A stretch of 64,000 nucleotides of DNA from Streptomyces sp. CC53 (GCF_001865245.1 NZ_MKXB01000036.1:1-64000), one strand, 5' to 3'; positions 16,540-25,727 are shown, counted from the first letter of the stretch. The notes: generated by a model not told the origin, from the letters alone. A program made the numbers and translations.

Positions 16540-16737
16540 TCAGGAGACGGGCTGGATGTTGTCCGCCGCCGTGGTCCACTCGATGCCCGACGCGGGCCGG
16601 ATGTGCGCAACCCGTACAGTCCGGCCTCAGTACTCCTCGTGGACGATCGCAGTCAGTGTCCCCTCGCCTCGGCTGGCGATGTCGCGCACCGTCTTGCCCA
16701 ACCAGGGGTGGCGACCCTCGTGGAAGAACGACGTCAC
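16540..16737 (-). pseudogene. Small conserved actinobacterial protein interrupted by an in-frame TGA
   Basis: From GTG 16737 the frame reads HPWLGKTVRDIASRGEGTL to VHEEY and meets TGA at 16627-16629. In the same frame it continues with GRTVRVAHIRPASGIEW to DNIQPVS and a second TGA at 16540. Both halves match one continuous type of small protein found near XRE/DUF6879 genes, so the first TGA looks like a nonsense mutation. A truncated 36-residue product could still be made. It lies between the XRE regulator and the radical SAM gene. Confidence 0.55.
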
Positions 16738-16964
16738 GCCGCTCGGCGGCGCGCCGAGGGCAGTCGGCTGGGATTCGTGCGGTGGCGCGGGGCGAGGGAG
16801 GGGCGTCGCGGGCAACGGCTTCTCCTCATGGTGTGCGGCACGGGGCGTGGCAACGGCCAGTGCGTGGAGGGAGCTGTCCAGACAGTGCGTCGGTCTCTGA
16901 ACGATGACCACGCTAAGGAGGCGCCGGAGCTGGCCTCAACGAAGTTGCCACTTCTTGCCGAGGC

Positions 16965-17810
16965 TCACCCCAGGGCGTCGATCGCGGACAGGATGAGGGA
17001 GCGGGCTTTGGCACCGTGGACCGCGATGCTCGCGAGGTTGGTGAAGGCGCGGGTGTAGTCGGCGATCTCGCTCGGCTGGGTGATCCGGAGGTAGCCGGAC
17101 GTCAGCTCGACGGCGACCTCGGCCTCGTCGAACATGTAGAAGTCCTCCGCCGGCAGGTGCGCGCGGCCGGCACCGAGCGGGATGATGCCGATGCTGACGA
17201 AGGAACGGGCGCTGACCGACATCAGCCGGTCGAGCTGCGCGGCCATCGCTTCGGTGTTGCAGACGGCGGCCCGCAGGACGTACTCCTCGATGAGCAGCCC
17301 GAAGCGGTGCCGACCACTGAGCAGAGCTTTCTGTCGCTCCATCCTGGCCTGCACAGCTTCGTCAACATCGTCCACGTCGACACGGTCACGCTGGATCGAG
17401 CGCAGTACGGCGGCGGTGTACTCGCGAGTCTGCACCATCCCCGGCAGCACCCTGCTCGCGTAGACGCGGAAGAGGCGGGTGCGCTCGTAGAGGGCGGCGA
17501 CGGAGTCCTGTGCGGCACGGAGCCCAGTGCGCTCCATCCGGCGCCACTCGGTGTACATCGAGTCGACCGCGCGGGCCGCAGCGATGAGGTCGGGAATCTG
17601 GTCCTCGGCTCCGCAGGCGGTGCACCAGATCCTGATGTCCGACTCGGACGGTGCCCTGGATGCGCTCTGGATGCGGCTGGTCTTCGAGGGGCCCCACCCG
17701 CACCGGGCCGACAGCTCGTCGCCGGTCAGGCCGGCCTCGCTACGGATGTCCTTGAGGCGGCGCGCGAGGGCTTTGCGTGCTTCGACGACGCTGGACGACG
17801 GAGACGACAT
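16965..17810 (-). CDS. XRE-family regulator with DUF5753 C-terminal domain
   Basis: A 281-residue regulator. The N-terminal helix-turn-helix is at LARRLKDIRSEAGLTGDEL and CGWGPSKTSRIQ. From about residue 90 comes the DUF5753 domain (TRLFRVYASRVLPGMVQTREY, VLRAAVCNTEAM and the conserved YMFDEAEVAVEL region). In Streptomyces such regulators are typically paired with a small DUF397- or DUF6879-type partner; a DUF6879 gene lies 32 nt upstream in the same orientation. The target is unknown; local autoregulation is likely. Confidence 0.9.
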   Translation of the reverse strand: MSSPSSSVVEARKALARRLKDIRSEAGLTGDELSARCGWGPSKTSRIQSASRAPSESDIRIWCTACGAEDQIPDLIAAARAVDSMYTEWRRMERTGLRAAQDSVAALYERTRLFRVYASRVLPGMVQTREYTAAVLRSIQRDRVDVDDVDEAVQARMERQKALLSGRHRFGLLIEEYVLRAAVCNTEAMAAQLDRLMSVSARSFVSIGIIPLGAGRAHLPAEDFYMFDEAEVAVELTSGYLRITQPSEIADYTRAFTNLASIAVHGAKARSLILSAIDALG

Positions 17811-17842
17811 GCTGGAGTCCGGTGAGGGTGGGAAGGTGCTGG

Positions 17843-18364
17843 CTAGACCGCGAACTCCTCGTGCGGGATGGCCCGCTCCCAGACGGCCTCGAACGAGGCG
17901 GCAACCGCCTTGACCGTGGCCGGGTCCTCGTTGAAATCGTGTCCCGCCCACTCGCCGTCTCCGGTGAACCAGTGGAACAGCACGAGGCGGTCGTCGATCA
18001 GCCAGAGGTCGTTGCCGGGCAGCATGAGGTCGGAAGCCAGCCGGCGCGGCAACCAGCGGACCGTCTCGCCGGCCGCGATGTTGTGCGGACCGGTGAGCGA
18101 GTGCTCCCAGCGGATGTAGTCGGTCACCGGTTCGGAGACGATCCGGGCCCGCCGCAGGATCACCCCCCGCGCGACGGTCTCCTCAACCAGAGCGTCCCAC
18201 TCTCCGTACCCATCCGGGAGGTCGATCTGACGGCCCTCCCGCCATGCGTCGAACACCGGATCCGCCATGTACGAGTCGCGCATCTCCAGGTGAACCGCCG
18301 AGCGCTCAGCGCTCCTCAACAGGGCCGTGAAGTCCGGTACTACCGGCACGTCGTTCTGCGGCAT
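17843..18364 (-). CDS. DUF6879 family protein
   Basis: A 173-residue protein of the DUF6879 family, with YMADPVFDAWREG, RRARIVSEPVTDYIRWEH, VRWLPRR, LPGNDLWLIDDRLVLFHWF and a C-terminal WERAIPHEEF. ATG 18364 has GAGGGAGG upstream. It overlaps the upstream 97-residue gene by 59 nt and precedes the XRE/DUF5753 regulator, a common actinobacterial trio. The role is unknown; a partner or effector of the regulator is likely. Confidence 0.88.
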   Translation of the reverse strand: MPQNDVPVVPDFTALLRSAERSAVHLEMRDSYMADPVFDAWREGRQIDLPDGYGEWDALVEETVARGVILRRARIVSEPVTDYIRWEHSLTGPHNIAAGETVRWLPRRLASDLMLPGNDLWLIDDRLVLFHWFTGDGEWAGHDFNEDPATVKAVAASFEAVWERAIPHEEFAV

Positions 18365-18599
18365 CGCACGCCTCCCTCAGAAACGGAATCATCCGTGCCG
18401 GGATACGCACGACGCCCTCGTGGTCGGGTACGCCGGCAGGGTGTCCCGGCACCCACTCCGTCTTGTCGATCTTCGACATCATCTCCAGGTCCGGAAGCCA
18501 GCCCTGGATGACGACCTCGTCTGTCTCGTCCTCGACCCACACCGTCGGCGAGCCGCCGTGCGGTGAATCCGGGTCCTTCCCGACGAACTGTAGAGCCAC
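18306..18599 (-). CDS. Conserved small actinobacterial protein upstream of DUF6879
   Basis: A 97-residue acidic protein starting VALQFVGKDPDSPHGGSPTV and containing WVEDETDEVVIQGW and VVRIPARMIPFLREA. This is the usual third member of the XRE/DUF6879 set. GTG 18599 was chosen because GGGAGGA lies just upstream and the family start begins there; the longer ATG frame is unlikely. No enzymatic motif is visible. Confidence 0.75.
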   Translation of the reverse strand: MALQFVGKDPDSPHGGSPTVWVEDETDEVVIQGWLPDLEMMSKIDKTEWVPGHPAGVPDHEGVVRIPARMIPFLREACDAAERRAGSTGLHGPVEER

Positions 18600-18765
18600 G
18601 ATTCCTCCCAGCAGCAAGCCAGTTGCCAACTCTTGCGCAGGCTTCCGCTGCGGGAGGACGAGGTCAAGACCAAGTGACGGGAATGACGCGATAACGCTCC
18701 GAGGCCCCTACGAGCTCCGCAGTCGGTCCGACGGCAACCGAGCGACAGAGGTCCAGGCGGGAACG

Positions 18766-19668
18766 CTAGAGGATGTTCCAGAGGAGCTGGCTGTCACGCC
18801 TTCTGAGCCCATCGACTCGTCGCTGGATCTCGCTCAAAGACTCGGGAGCATGTCGGACTTTACGGGCATTAGTTGTGATCATGCGCAGTTCGCGAATATC
18901 ACGCAACACCAGGTAGTTCGCGCTCTTCGTGACGTCCCACCCGTAGGCGTCTGCGAACGCTTGGTAGTGGGCTTGACCGTAGCCGAACCGCCGGCAGTGA
19001 ACTTCTACTGTGACGAGGTCCCATTCCGGCTGGCCTTGGGCGACTGTGTCCCAGTCGCACAGCACCGCGGATCCGTCGGTGGTGTGCAGCGCGTTTCGGT
19101 GCTGTGGATCGCCCTGTATCAGCCCGGGGGGAAGCGCGAGGTGGACATCCCGCAGTTCCTCTTCGAGTCGGTCTGCCTCCTCCTCCATGTATCGGATGGC
19201 TGCGGCAGGGAGACATGTGATCGCGGTCAGTGAGCGGCGGATCGCACGGATGTTGTCGTGCTCGGCAAGGGCGACCGGAGGTGGAGGCAGCGAGTGGAGC
19301 GCCTTGAGGGGCCCGGCCAGCTGCCCGGCTGCCACCGGGTGTTCAGGCTGTGGCAGGTAGGTCCAGAAGGTGACAGCGTGCCCATCGACGATCAGCGGCT
19401 GACCGCAAGGGTGAAGTGGGACGGTAGGAAAGCCCGCTTCGATGAGCCAGCGCACGAAGGTAATTGTGCGCGCGACGCTCTCGACGTCCGTTCCCTTCCG
19501 AGCGATCTTGGCCACCACCTGCTCCTTCTCCAGGAGGAGAACCGCGTTGGTGTGACCGCGCAGGAGACGCGCATCATGACTGTCGAGGCCAGCCTTCGTA
19601 CAGGCCCGCTCTAGTACCCGGTACATCTCGAACTCGTCGAACCCACCCGGGGCCGGCGTGATTGTCAT
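18766..19668 (-). CDS. Aminoglycoside phosphotransferase (APH)-family kinase
   Basis: A 300-residue small-molecule kinase-like protein. The N-lobe has HTNAVLLLEKEQVVAKIAR with the ATP-binding Lys. The catalytic loop is IQGDPQHRN (Asp as catalytic base, Asn for Mg) and VLCDWDTVAQG gives the second metal Asp. ATG 19668 is used; a TTG seven codons upstream is possible. APH relatives phosphorylate aminoglycosides, choline, homoserine and other alcohols, so a resistance role cannot be claimed. It stands downstream of the WbqC/YdcF/XRE group. Confidence 0.82.
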   Translation of the reverse strand: MTITPAPGGFDEFEMYRVLERACTKAGLDSHDARLLRGHTNAVLLLEKEQVVAKIARKGTDVESVARTITFVRWLIEAGFPTVPLHPCGQPLIVDGHAVTFWTYLPQPEHPVAAGQLAGPLKALHSLPPPPVALAEHDNIRAIRRSLTAITCLPAAAIRYMEEEADRLEEELRDVHLALPPGLIQGDPQHRNALHTTDGSAVLCDWDTVAQGQPEWDLVTVEVHCRRFGYGQAHYQAFADAYGWDVTKSANYLVLRDIRELRMITTNARKVRHAPESLSEIQRRVDGLRRRDSQLLWNIL

Positions 19669-19800
19669 GTCGCACAGGCTTACCGACAAGAGCCCGTCCT
19701 GTCACATCCGGCCTGGCGGAAGATCGATGATCTCAAGAAGCTCGCGCGCCGCCCGGCCTGTCCGTATCGCCAGCGGAAGGCCCTACCACCTCGCGTCGAA

Positions 19801-20525
19801 TTAGGCGACCGCGCGGAGGGCGCCGAACGCGGCTCCCACCGAGGAAGGTCCGTACGCGGCGAGTGCCCACAGAGCAGTGATCCTCGCCGCCCCGGTCCAC
19901 AGGCCCTCGGCGACTGCGGGCGGGCGGAAGGCGTGGACGTTGACGTGCCGCTCCGCAAAGGGACGGCGGTCGATGTAGCGGAGGCCGCCGGTGCCGCAGA
20001 GGTAGGTGTCGGCGCCGACGGCGGTGGTGAGGTCGGCCAGACGTTCCGAGCGGCCCGAGGAAGCGGCGAGGGCGCTGCTGCGCAAATAGTGCCGCGCCAG
20101 CCCAGGAGGTTCAGTAGGGCGCGGGTGGTCGCCTCGGCGACGGCCGCTGTCCCGGTGGCCTCGGCGACGGCGTGGACGGCGGGTTCGAGGGCAGCGTGCA
20201 GCAACTGCCAGTGGGGACTGGCGCGGTAGTGCTGCGCTGGCAGTTGGCCGAGGCGGCGGGCTGCGCGCTGCGGCGCGGCGAGTTGAGCATCGCGGATCAA
20301 CGTTGCGCGGCCGTGCGGGAGATGGGTTTCCACGGACAGCCACTGCCGCCGCTCCGGATCAGCGAGTGCGGCGAGGCGGGCGCGGTGCTGGTAGTCGCGC
20401 CGGACGAATTGGACGTCGTCGAGGACCACCCAGATGTCAGCCGCGTACAGCTTCGCCAGAGTGGAAAGGCGAGGCAGGAGGTTGGGCTGATGGATCGCGC
20501 ACGAGTGCCCCGGCCGACCGCTCAC
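19801..20525 (-). pseudogene. WbqC-family protein gene with frameshift
   Basis: The 5' part encodes CAIHQPNLLPRLSTLAKLY and WVVLDDVQFVRRDYQHRARL, typical of WbqC-type proteins. Homology passes into a second frame near 20083-20087, where SSALAASSGRSERLADL, GADTYLCGTGGLRYID and HVNVHAFRPP follow up to the stop at 19801. Removing 2 nt near ACTATTTGCG on the coding strand restores one frame. A sequencing error cannot be excluded. The start is uncertain (GTG 20525 or ATG 20564). WbqC proteins are linked to glycan or amino-sugar modification. The gene follows a YdcF-type gene. Confidence 0.7.
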
Positions 20526-20538
20526 GAGCGGGGCGCGG

Positions 20539-21210
20539 TCAGGCCGGCAGGAGCCAGCTGTCATAGCCGCGGGCGCGGAGGCGTTCGAAGGCATCGCCGA
20601 CTCTTTCCGGGACGTGCTGCTCGATGGCGAAACCGCGCTTTGGGTACTCCATCACTCGCTCCATGTCGCCCATGAGCATGTCGATGAACTGCTTCTCATC
20701 GTCGTGCGTCTTGGCGTACTCGTCGAAGGCCAGCGGCTGGGAGACGCAGACCGGCTCCACCCCGGGCCACAGCTGGCGACACGTCGCGTAGGCCCGGCGC
20801 TGCATGTAGGGCATGGAGATCAGCAGCACAGTGGTCACCGCGATACCCGCGTTCTCCAGCACCTCGCGGGAGAAGCCGATGTTCTGACCGGTGTTGCTGG
20901 CCTTCGGCTCCAGCAGGATCGCCTCGTCCGGGACTCCGAGGGAGAGTGCGTGCTCGCGATAGTGGATGGCCTCGCCTCGGGGAAACCGCTCCTTGGTGGC
21001 GGCGCTGGTGTCGCCAGTGAACACCACGACCGGGAACATGCCGGCGTGATAGAGGTCGGCAGTGGTGCCGGCCACACCGAGATCGAGGCTGCCGAGGGCG
21101 ATCGCGGCGGAGCAGGGCCGCAGCTCGTGGCCCATCTGGTGGAAGTCCCAGATGGTGCGGGCGTCGGCGCGGTCCGCGTCACTGATCGCGTTCTCCTGGC
21201 GGTCGGTCAC
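20539..21210 (-). CDS. YdcF/DUF218 family protein
   Basis: A 223-residue protein with the DUF218 (ElyC/SanA/YdcF) fold. It has the early AIALGSLDLGVAGTTADLY region, VVVFTGDTS, EAILLEPKASNTGQNIGF with the conserved Glu and TxxN, and VLLISMPYMQRRAYATC. No signal peptide or membrane segment, so it is cytoplasmic. GTG 21210 overlaps the upstream XRE-TPR gene by 4 nt and has GGAG upstream. The family is proposed to act on nucleotide or lipid-phosphate substrates, but the reaction is unknown. The operon order is XRE-TPR, YdcF, WbqC-like. Confidence 0.82.
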   Translation of the reverse strand: MTDRQENAISDADRADARTIWDFHQMGHELRPCSAAIALGSLDLGVAGTTADLYHAGMFPVVVFTGDTSAATKERFPRGEAIHYREHALSLGVPDEAILLEPKASNTGQNIGFSREVLENAGIAVTTVLLISMPYMQRRAYATCRQLWPGVEPVCVSQPLAFDEYAKTHDDEKQFIDMLMGDMERVMEYPKRGFAIEQHVPERVGDAFERLRARGYDSWLLPA

Positions 21211-22277
21211 GTGCTCTCCTGGCTGTTGCGAACGGTCTTGATGCTGCGCAGTTGGTGTTTCAGGCCGTATTGGGTGGCGATGTCCGATGCCCGGTCGAGT
21301 ATGGCGTGCCCTTCGCTGCGGGTGGCAGGGTCGGTGAGCAGGATATGGGCGTGTGCGGTGTCGATCTGGACGCGTTGGAGGGGGGTCTCGAAGCGGCCGT
21401 TGCTGCGGGCAGTGTCGATGTAGGCCAGGGCCCGGGTGAGATCGCCAGCGCCGCGGTGAGCCAGTGCGAGCTTCTGCTGGGCGGTCGCCCAGTCCTCCGG
21501 CTCGTCCAGTTCCTCGAACCGCTCGGCGGCCTGGCGCATGACCTGGATGGCGAACTCGTTGCGGCCGTCCTTGGCCAGGGCGGTGCCGATCCACAGTTGG
21601 GCCCGGGCTCGGTCGGTCGTGCTGAGTCTTTCGTCGCCGGTGAGCTGCTGGTAGCGGGTGGCCGCCAAGGCAAGGCGTCCGGCCATTTCGGTGACCACGG
21701 CGAGGGACAGTTCGATCTGCGCGGCTCGACGGGGGATATCGAGTTCCGTGAAGACGTCATGCGCGTCGGAGTAGAGGCGCTTGGCGGTCATCAAGTCCTG
21801 AAGGGTTCCCTGGAGGCGTCGCAGGTCGCCAGACAGGACCAAAGAGCGCCCGTACAGGTACAGGCCGCGATCGTCGAGGTCGCGGGGCTGGCCGCGGCCG
21901 AGCCAGCGTTCGAGCAGGGTGGCGGCGAATGCGAAGTCCTGACGGTCGAGACACACCACGATCCGCTCCAGATCCTCCGTCCAGGTCTCGTGGTCGGCGA
22001 TCGCGGGCGACGGTGTTCGGCTCGGTTGCCGCCTCAGCGGGCCTTGGGTGAGGAGTTGCTCGAAGCGGGCCTGGGCGGTGGCATCGGCGCGGGCTAGGGC
22101 TGTGTCGAGGATCGCCTGCGTGTCGGGCCAGGGGCAGGTAGCTGTGCCGTGCTTCTCCCACTTGGAGACGGTGCGGATGCCGACGCCGAGGTGCGCTGCG
22201 TAGGTGCGCACGCTCATGCGCAGCGCCTGGCGCAGTAAGCCGGCCTCGCGTCCGGTCCATCGCCTCACGCTCACCAC
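21207..22277 (-). CDS. XRE-family regulator with C-terminal TPR-like repeats
   Basis: A 356-residue regulator. The N-terminal helix-turn-helix (LLRQALRMSVRTYAAHLGV to RTVSKWEKHG) is followed by helical repeats from about residue 110 to the end (LYGRSLVLSGDLRRLQGTL, AQQKLALAHRGAGDLTRAL and similar). GTG 22277 or 22274 follows GGGAGG. It is the first gene of an operon with YdcF- and WbqC-like genes and is divergent from the gene at 22432; the 150-nt gap probably holds both promoters. TPR-type regulators often bind peptides; the ligand here is unknown. Confidence 0.82.
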   Translation of the reverse strand: MVSVRRWTGREAGLLRQALRMSVRTYAAHLGVGIRTVSKWEKHGTATCPWPDTQAILDTALARADATAQARFEQLLTQGPLRRQPSRTPSPAIADHETWTEDLERIVVCLDRQDFAFAATLLERWLGRGQPRDLDDRGLYLYGRSLVLSGDLRRLQGTLQDLMTAKRLYSDAHDVFTELDIPRRAAQIELSLAVVTEMAGRLALAATRYQQLTGDERLSTTDRARAQLWIGTALAKDGRNEFAIQVMRQAAERFEELDEPEDWATAQQKLALAHRGAGDLTRALAYIDTARSNGRFETPLQRVQIDTAHAHILLTDPATRSEGHAILDRASDIATQYGLKHQLRSIKTVRNSQEST

Positions 22278-22431
22278 GGGGCACCTCCCTCCTGCCGCCA
22301 TGGAAGCACGGACGGCGGGCGAGGGGCCACGGAAGTGCCACAAAGGTGCAACAGCCGTTCATTCCCGGCCGACTGGTGGTGCGTCAGTCTCGGAGAGTCC
22401 GTCCGCTCACACCGTTGTGGAGGTCATCCGC

Positions 22432-22809
22432 GTGGTCACCCTCACCGAGTGCCACCCTGTATCTGGCTTGGACGTCTACGGCTTCCTGCGGCTGACACGC
22501 ACCACACTGTCCCGGCGCCGCGCCCTGTCGGCTGTTCTGGACGAATACTGCCGGGCTCACGAGCTGAAGATGGCCGCCCTGTTCGTCGAGCACGCCCCCG
22601 GCGACCTCTACTCCCCTGCCTTCGTCAGGCTGCTCGACACCCTCGCCTCGCCGGACGCCTACGGCGTCGTCATCCCTTCCCTCGGCCATCTCGGCCCCAG
22701 CCGCACCGCCGCCGAACGCGCGCGGATCATCCGCGACGCGGGCGCCCGGCTGATGCAGGTGCGTTTGCCGGTCTCGACCTTTCAGGATGCCAGCGGATGT
22801 CGCTCATGA
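22432..22809 (+). CDS. Small conserved protein, possibly resolvase-fold-like
   Basis: A 125-residue protein containing LDEYCRAHELKMAALFVEHA and AYGVVIPSLGHLGPS followed by RIIRDAGARLMQV. This alternation of strands and helices recalls the catalytic-domain fold of serine resolvases but lacks the R-x-S nucleophile motif, so recombinase activity is unlikely. GTG 22432 has GGAGG 8 nt upstream. It is divergent from the XRE-TPR gene. I do not know its function. Confidence 0.6.
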   Translation: MVTLTECHPVSGLDVYGFLRLTRTTLSRRRALSAVLDEYCRAHELKMAALFVEHAPGDLYSPAFVRLLDTLASPDAYGVVIPSLGHLGPSRTAAERARIIRDAGARLMQVRLPVSTFQDASGCRS

Positions 22810-23024
22810 GCCTGCCCAACACCACCCGACCCCGTCGTGCCGACGCAGATCGCCGCCAGGTGCCCCATACCGCCACCGGCCTACGGCGAGTTCCGCACCC
22901 GCGACCGGCACTCGGGCGGCAAGACCGTACGGGCAACCGCCAAGGCGGGAGGCCAGGCATGCTGAACGTCACCCTCCCGCCCCCTGCCACCCACGCGCAG
23001 CTTCCCGCACCAGCCGTGTACAGC

Positions 23025-23513
23025 TCAGGACCGCTCGCGGGCATCCTTCCAGTAGCTCCGCAGCATGTCGCCAGGCCATTCGGGCTGGTGGATAGGGCCG
23101 CGGGGCAGCATCTCACGGAAGACGGGCGCCAGGTCGATGACCGGAGTGCCGTCGTCGGCGTCGAGGTCGGTGACGTGCAGGTCTCGGCCTTCCACTCGCA
23201 GCAGCCGGGGGTACGAAGTGCCGATGCGGGCCGGGCGGCGGTGGTTTCGGTGCACGAGTCCGCCGGTGGCCGGCCAGTCCGGGTTTCCTCGCGGGCTTCG
23301 CGGTTCGAACTCGATGTCGCTGTCCGAGCCCAGGCTGAAGTGCCAGATCACTTCGAGGTGGCTGAACTCGTCAATGCCTTCCAGGGCGCTCTCGGGGATG
23401 CTCGGGACGAGACGGATGATCGACTCGACGCCACCCTTGTAGTCGTCGAGGCGGCCGGTCTGGCCTCCGACGACGGTGGCGATCACGGGCACCTGAATGT
23501 ACTCGTTGAACAC
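23025..23513 (-). CDS. TrmO-like (UPF0066/TsaA) methyltransferase
   Basis: A 162-residue protein of the single-beta-barrel UPF0066 family, whose characterised member TrmO methylates the t6A37 base of tRNAs with SAM. Typical motifs are LEGIDEFSHLEVIWHF and HRNHRRPARIGTSYPRLL. The C-terminal VIDLAPVFREMLPR is also characteristic. The length equals compact family members. It is transcribed leftward between small accessory genes, and nothing suggests a dedicated pathway; a role other than tRNA modification is possible. Confidence 0.85.
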   Translation of the reverse strand: MFNEYIQVPVIATVVGGQTGRLDDYKGGVESIIRLVPSIPESALEGIDEFSHLEVIWHFSLGSDSDIEFEPRSPRGNPDWPATGGLVHRNHRRPARIGTSYPRLLRVEGRDLHVTDLDADDGTPVIDLAPVFREMLPRGPIHQPEWPGDMLRSYWKDARERS

Positions 23514-23585
23514 GCGCTGCCTCTCCTGAGATGGCTGCAGTTCGGGGGCGGATACTCCCTGAACCGGGCTTCCTTACGGTACGGG

Positions 23586-24968
23586 TCAGCCGACTTGGAG
23601 CACTGCTCGGGCCCTTGCGTCGAGTTCGTCTGCCGGGCTTCCGCCCCGGTTGCGGAACGGGCTCAGGGCACGGCGCATCTGCACGACGGTCTCCCGAGCA
23701 CGGCCGGACTGCACTCCGGTCATCGCATCGAGCGCCTGGGACCAAGTGGAGCAGGCCGCCTCGAGTTGTCCTTGCCGGACCTGGACGTCGCCGAGGTACC
23801 CCAGTGTCACGGAGTGCGTCCGCTTGAACTGCTCCCGGCGGGTGCGGACGCTGCGCTTGAACTCGCGCTCGGCGCCCTTCATGTCGCCGAGATCCCTCAG
23901 TGCGGCAGCCGTTTCGTGGGCGAGGCTTGCCTCGCCGAAGAACCAGACACGGGCCGGTTCGTCGCCGTCAGTGGCCCGGTCGAGATCACTCTCGGCCTGG
24001 AGGAGCGCGGCTGCAGCCTCCTTCTTGTACCCGGCGGCCGCGAGGCCGCGGCCGTGAACAACGCCCAGAAGTGCCTTCTCCCGCCAGCACGCTTCCGCGT
24101 AGCGGCGACCGGAAAGCGACCCCTCGGCCAGGCATACGGCTTCCGCCGGCTGCTTCAGATCGACCGCCTGGTGGGCCATGGCCCGCAGCACGTGTCCGGC
24201 GAGCGGGGCGTCGCCGGCCTCCTCAGCGAGCTCGGTCGCCAGGGTCAGCCACCGCAGGGCGATGGGGTGCTCGCCCGCGTCGAAGGATGTCCACCCCGCG
24301 AGGTAGGCGAGCTCGGCTGCGGCAGAGGTCATGGCCCGACGTACCTCGTCAGTCGGGAACCGGCCGGCGAGGAGTTCGGCGACATCGGTGCGCAGGTATG
24401 CGACGAGGGCTGCCCGCCCTACGCCGCGGCCGCCGCGCTCCTGGTCCCGGCGCGAGAGGAACACCGTCATCTCGCGCACGCTGTCGACGTCGGCAATGGT
24501 GACGGTGTGCTGCGAGAGGGGCTTCCTCGTGCGGGCGCGCTCCGCAGCTTCCTGCCACCAGGTCTCGGATGGGAGCGCCAGACCTGCGACCGAGTAGGCC
24601 GACTGCACCAGCACCCGGCGCCGTTCTATGTCCATGTCCGTGCTCCCGAGGGTCGCCAGCGTCGTGAGGGTGTCGACGCTCCACCCTGGAGCCTGCGGCG
24701 CAGCATCGTCTTCCGGTTCCAGCCCGATGTCGGCGAGCGTGATGACGCGGCCCAGGCCGCGCGAGAGCGTCTCGGCCAAAATAGCGGGTGCCCGCCCGGT
24801 GGGACGCGTTCCTCCTATCCAGCGAGCGATGTGCGACTGCGTCACGTTCTGCAGTTCGCTGGCTCCGTTCTCGGCCGCTACGGAGCTCATACGCGCGGCC
24901 AGACGGCTCTGCGGCAGGCCCAACTCCCGTACGACGGCTTCCAGCTTGAGGTTGCGTGTGCGCCCCAT
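23586..24968 (-). CDS. XRE-family transcriptional regulator with TPR-like region
   Basis: A 460-residue regulator. The N-terminus holds LKLEAVVRELGLPQSRLAAR and NVTQSHIARWIGGTRP, an XRE-type helix-turn-helix. The remainder is helical with TPR-like repeats, for example AELAYLAGWTSFDAGEH, AMAHQAVDLKQPAEAVCLA and LGYLGDVQVRQGQLEAACS. ATG 24968 has AGGGG upstream. It is divergent from the anti-sigma-like ATPase at 25176, so the 207-nt gap probably holds promoters of both. Proteins of this build are common in Streptomyces and their ligands are mostly unknown. Confidence 0.85.
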   Translation of the reverse strand: MGRTRNLKLEAVVRELGLPQSRLAARMSSVAAENGASELQNVTQSHIARWIGGTRPTGRAPAILAETLSRGLGRVITLADIGLEPEDDAAPQAPGWSVDTLTTLATLGSTDMDIERRRVLVQSAYSVAGLALPSETWWQEAAERARTRKPLSQHTVTIADVDSVREMTVFLSRRDQERGGRGVGRAALVAYLRTDVAELLAGRFPTDEVRRAMTSAAAELAYLAGWTSFDAGEHPIALRWLTLATELAEEAGDAPLAGHVLRAMAHQAVDLKQPAEAVCLAEGSLSGRRYAEACWREKALLGVVHGRGLAAAGYKKEAAAALLQAESDLDRATDGDEPARVWFFGEASLAHETAAALRDLGDMKGAEREFKRSVRTRREQFKRTHSVTLGYLGDVQVRQGQLEAACSTWSQALDAMTGVQSGRARETVVQMRRALSPFRNRGGSPADELDARARAVLQVG

Positions 24969-25175
24969 GGTGCGCCCCTGTCCCCGAAACGATCTTTCAT
25001 CACGTTCATCGGGTCCGTGGTCCCTGCGGGATACCGAGTGGCCTTCGAACGCGGTTGTCTCGTGAAGACGATATTCCTCCAACCCACTTGCGCTGCAACG
25101 GATTCGGCCACGCCACGCCTACGAGCTCGGACAGTGACCGGAATTGGCCCCTGCCGGGGCCGAGAAGGGGAGCTG

Positions 25176-25727
25176 ATGAACGTGCACAATCCCACGGCCG
25201 GCCTCCATCAACCGGGCTCTGCAACGGTGCTGCCCGACCGCTCGCAGGTACGCAACGACGGCGGCATAGGGCTCGATGCCCCAGCCGGCCCCGTGGAGCG
25301 GACATCGTGCGAGGGGCGCGCCTTCGAGGCTGTGGCTGTGTTCCCGGCGGAGTTGGCCGCTGTGCCCCGGGCCCGGCGGGACCTGCACCGGTTGATGCAT
25401 CGGTCCGGGCTGTCCTCGATCGCGGACGCCGTCGTACTCGGGGCTGGGGAGCTGATGGCGAACGCGGTGACGCATGGCTGCCGTGGTCGGGGAGCGAGGG
25501 AGTTCACCGTGAAGGCGACCTGCCGACGTGGGCGATTCCGGGTCGAGGTACAGGATCCGTCGGCCGTCCGGCCGGTTCTGCGGGAGGCCGGCGCCGACTG
25601 TGAAGGGGGCCGCGGTCTGGTCCTGGTCGACGCCCTGGCCTCGCGCTGGGGAGTCCAGCCTGGTCCGGGCGGAGGGAAGACCGTCTGGATGGAGCTGGAC
25701 GCCTTCGGTGAGGAGGACGGGTCGTGA
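25176..25727 (+). CDS. RsbW/SpoIIAB-like ATP-binding protein
   Basis: A 183-residue protein with a GHKL ATPase domain: N-box ELMANAVTHG, G1-like VQDPSAVRPV and G2-like GGRGLVLVDALASRWG. There is no dimerisation/phosphoacceptor domain, as in anti-sigma factor kinases and related regulators of Streptomyces. The first 45 residues are a non-conserved extension. AGAAGGGGAG precedes the ATG. The next gene starts inside its stop (GTGA), so it opens a rightward operon that leads toward the conservon. Its protein partner is not evident. Confidence 0.85.
   Translation: MNVHNPTAGLHQPGSATVLPDRSQVRNDGGIGLDAPAGPVERTSCEGRAFEAVAVFPAELAAVPRARRDLHRLMHRSGLSSIADAVVLGAGELMANAVTHGCRGRGAREFTVKATCRRGRFRVEVQDPSAVRPVLREAGADCEGGRGLVLVDALASRWGVQPGPGGGKTVWMELDAFGEEDGS

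Noticed and set aside
16627..16629. Selenocysteine or recoding at the in-frame TGA
   Set aside because: No SECIS-like structure was noticed, and the family has no known selenoprotein; a nonsense mutation is simpler.
22432..22809. Serine resolvase
   Set aside because: The fold hint is weak and the catalytic R-x-S motif is missing.
22335..25175. A 1130-codon plus-strand frame ending in the ATPase gene
   Set aside because: Only the last 184 codons match a family; the rest is antisense to the TrmO-like and XRE genes. The real start is ATG 25176 with a good ribosome site.
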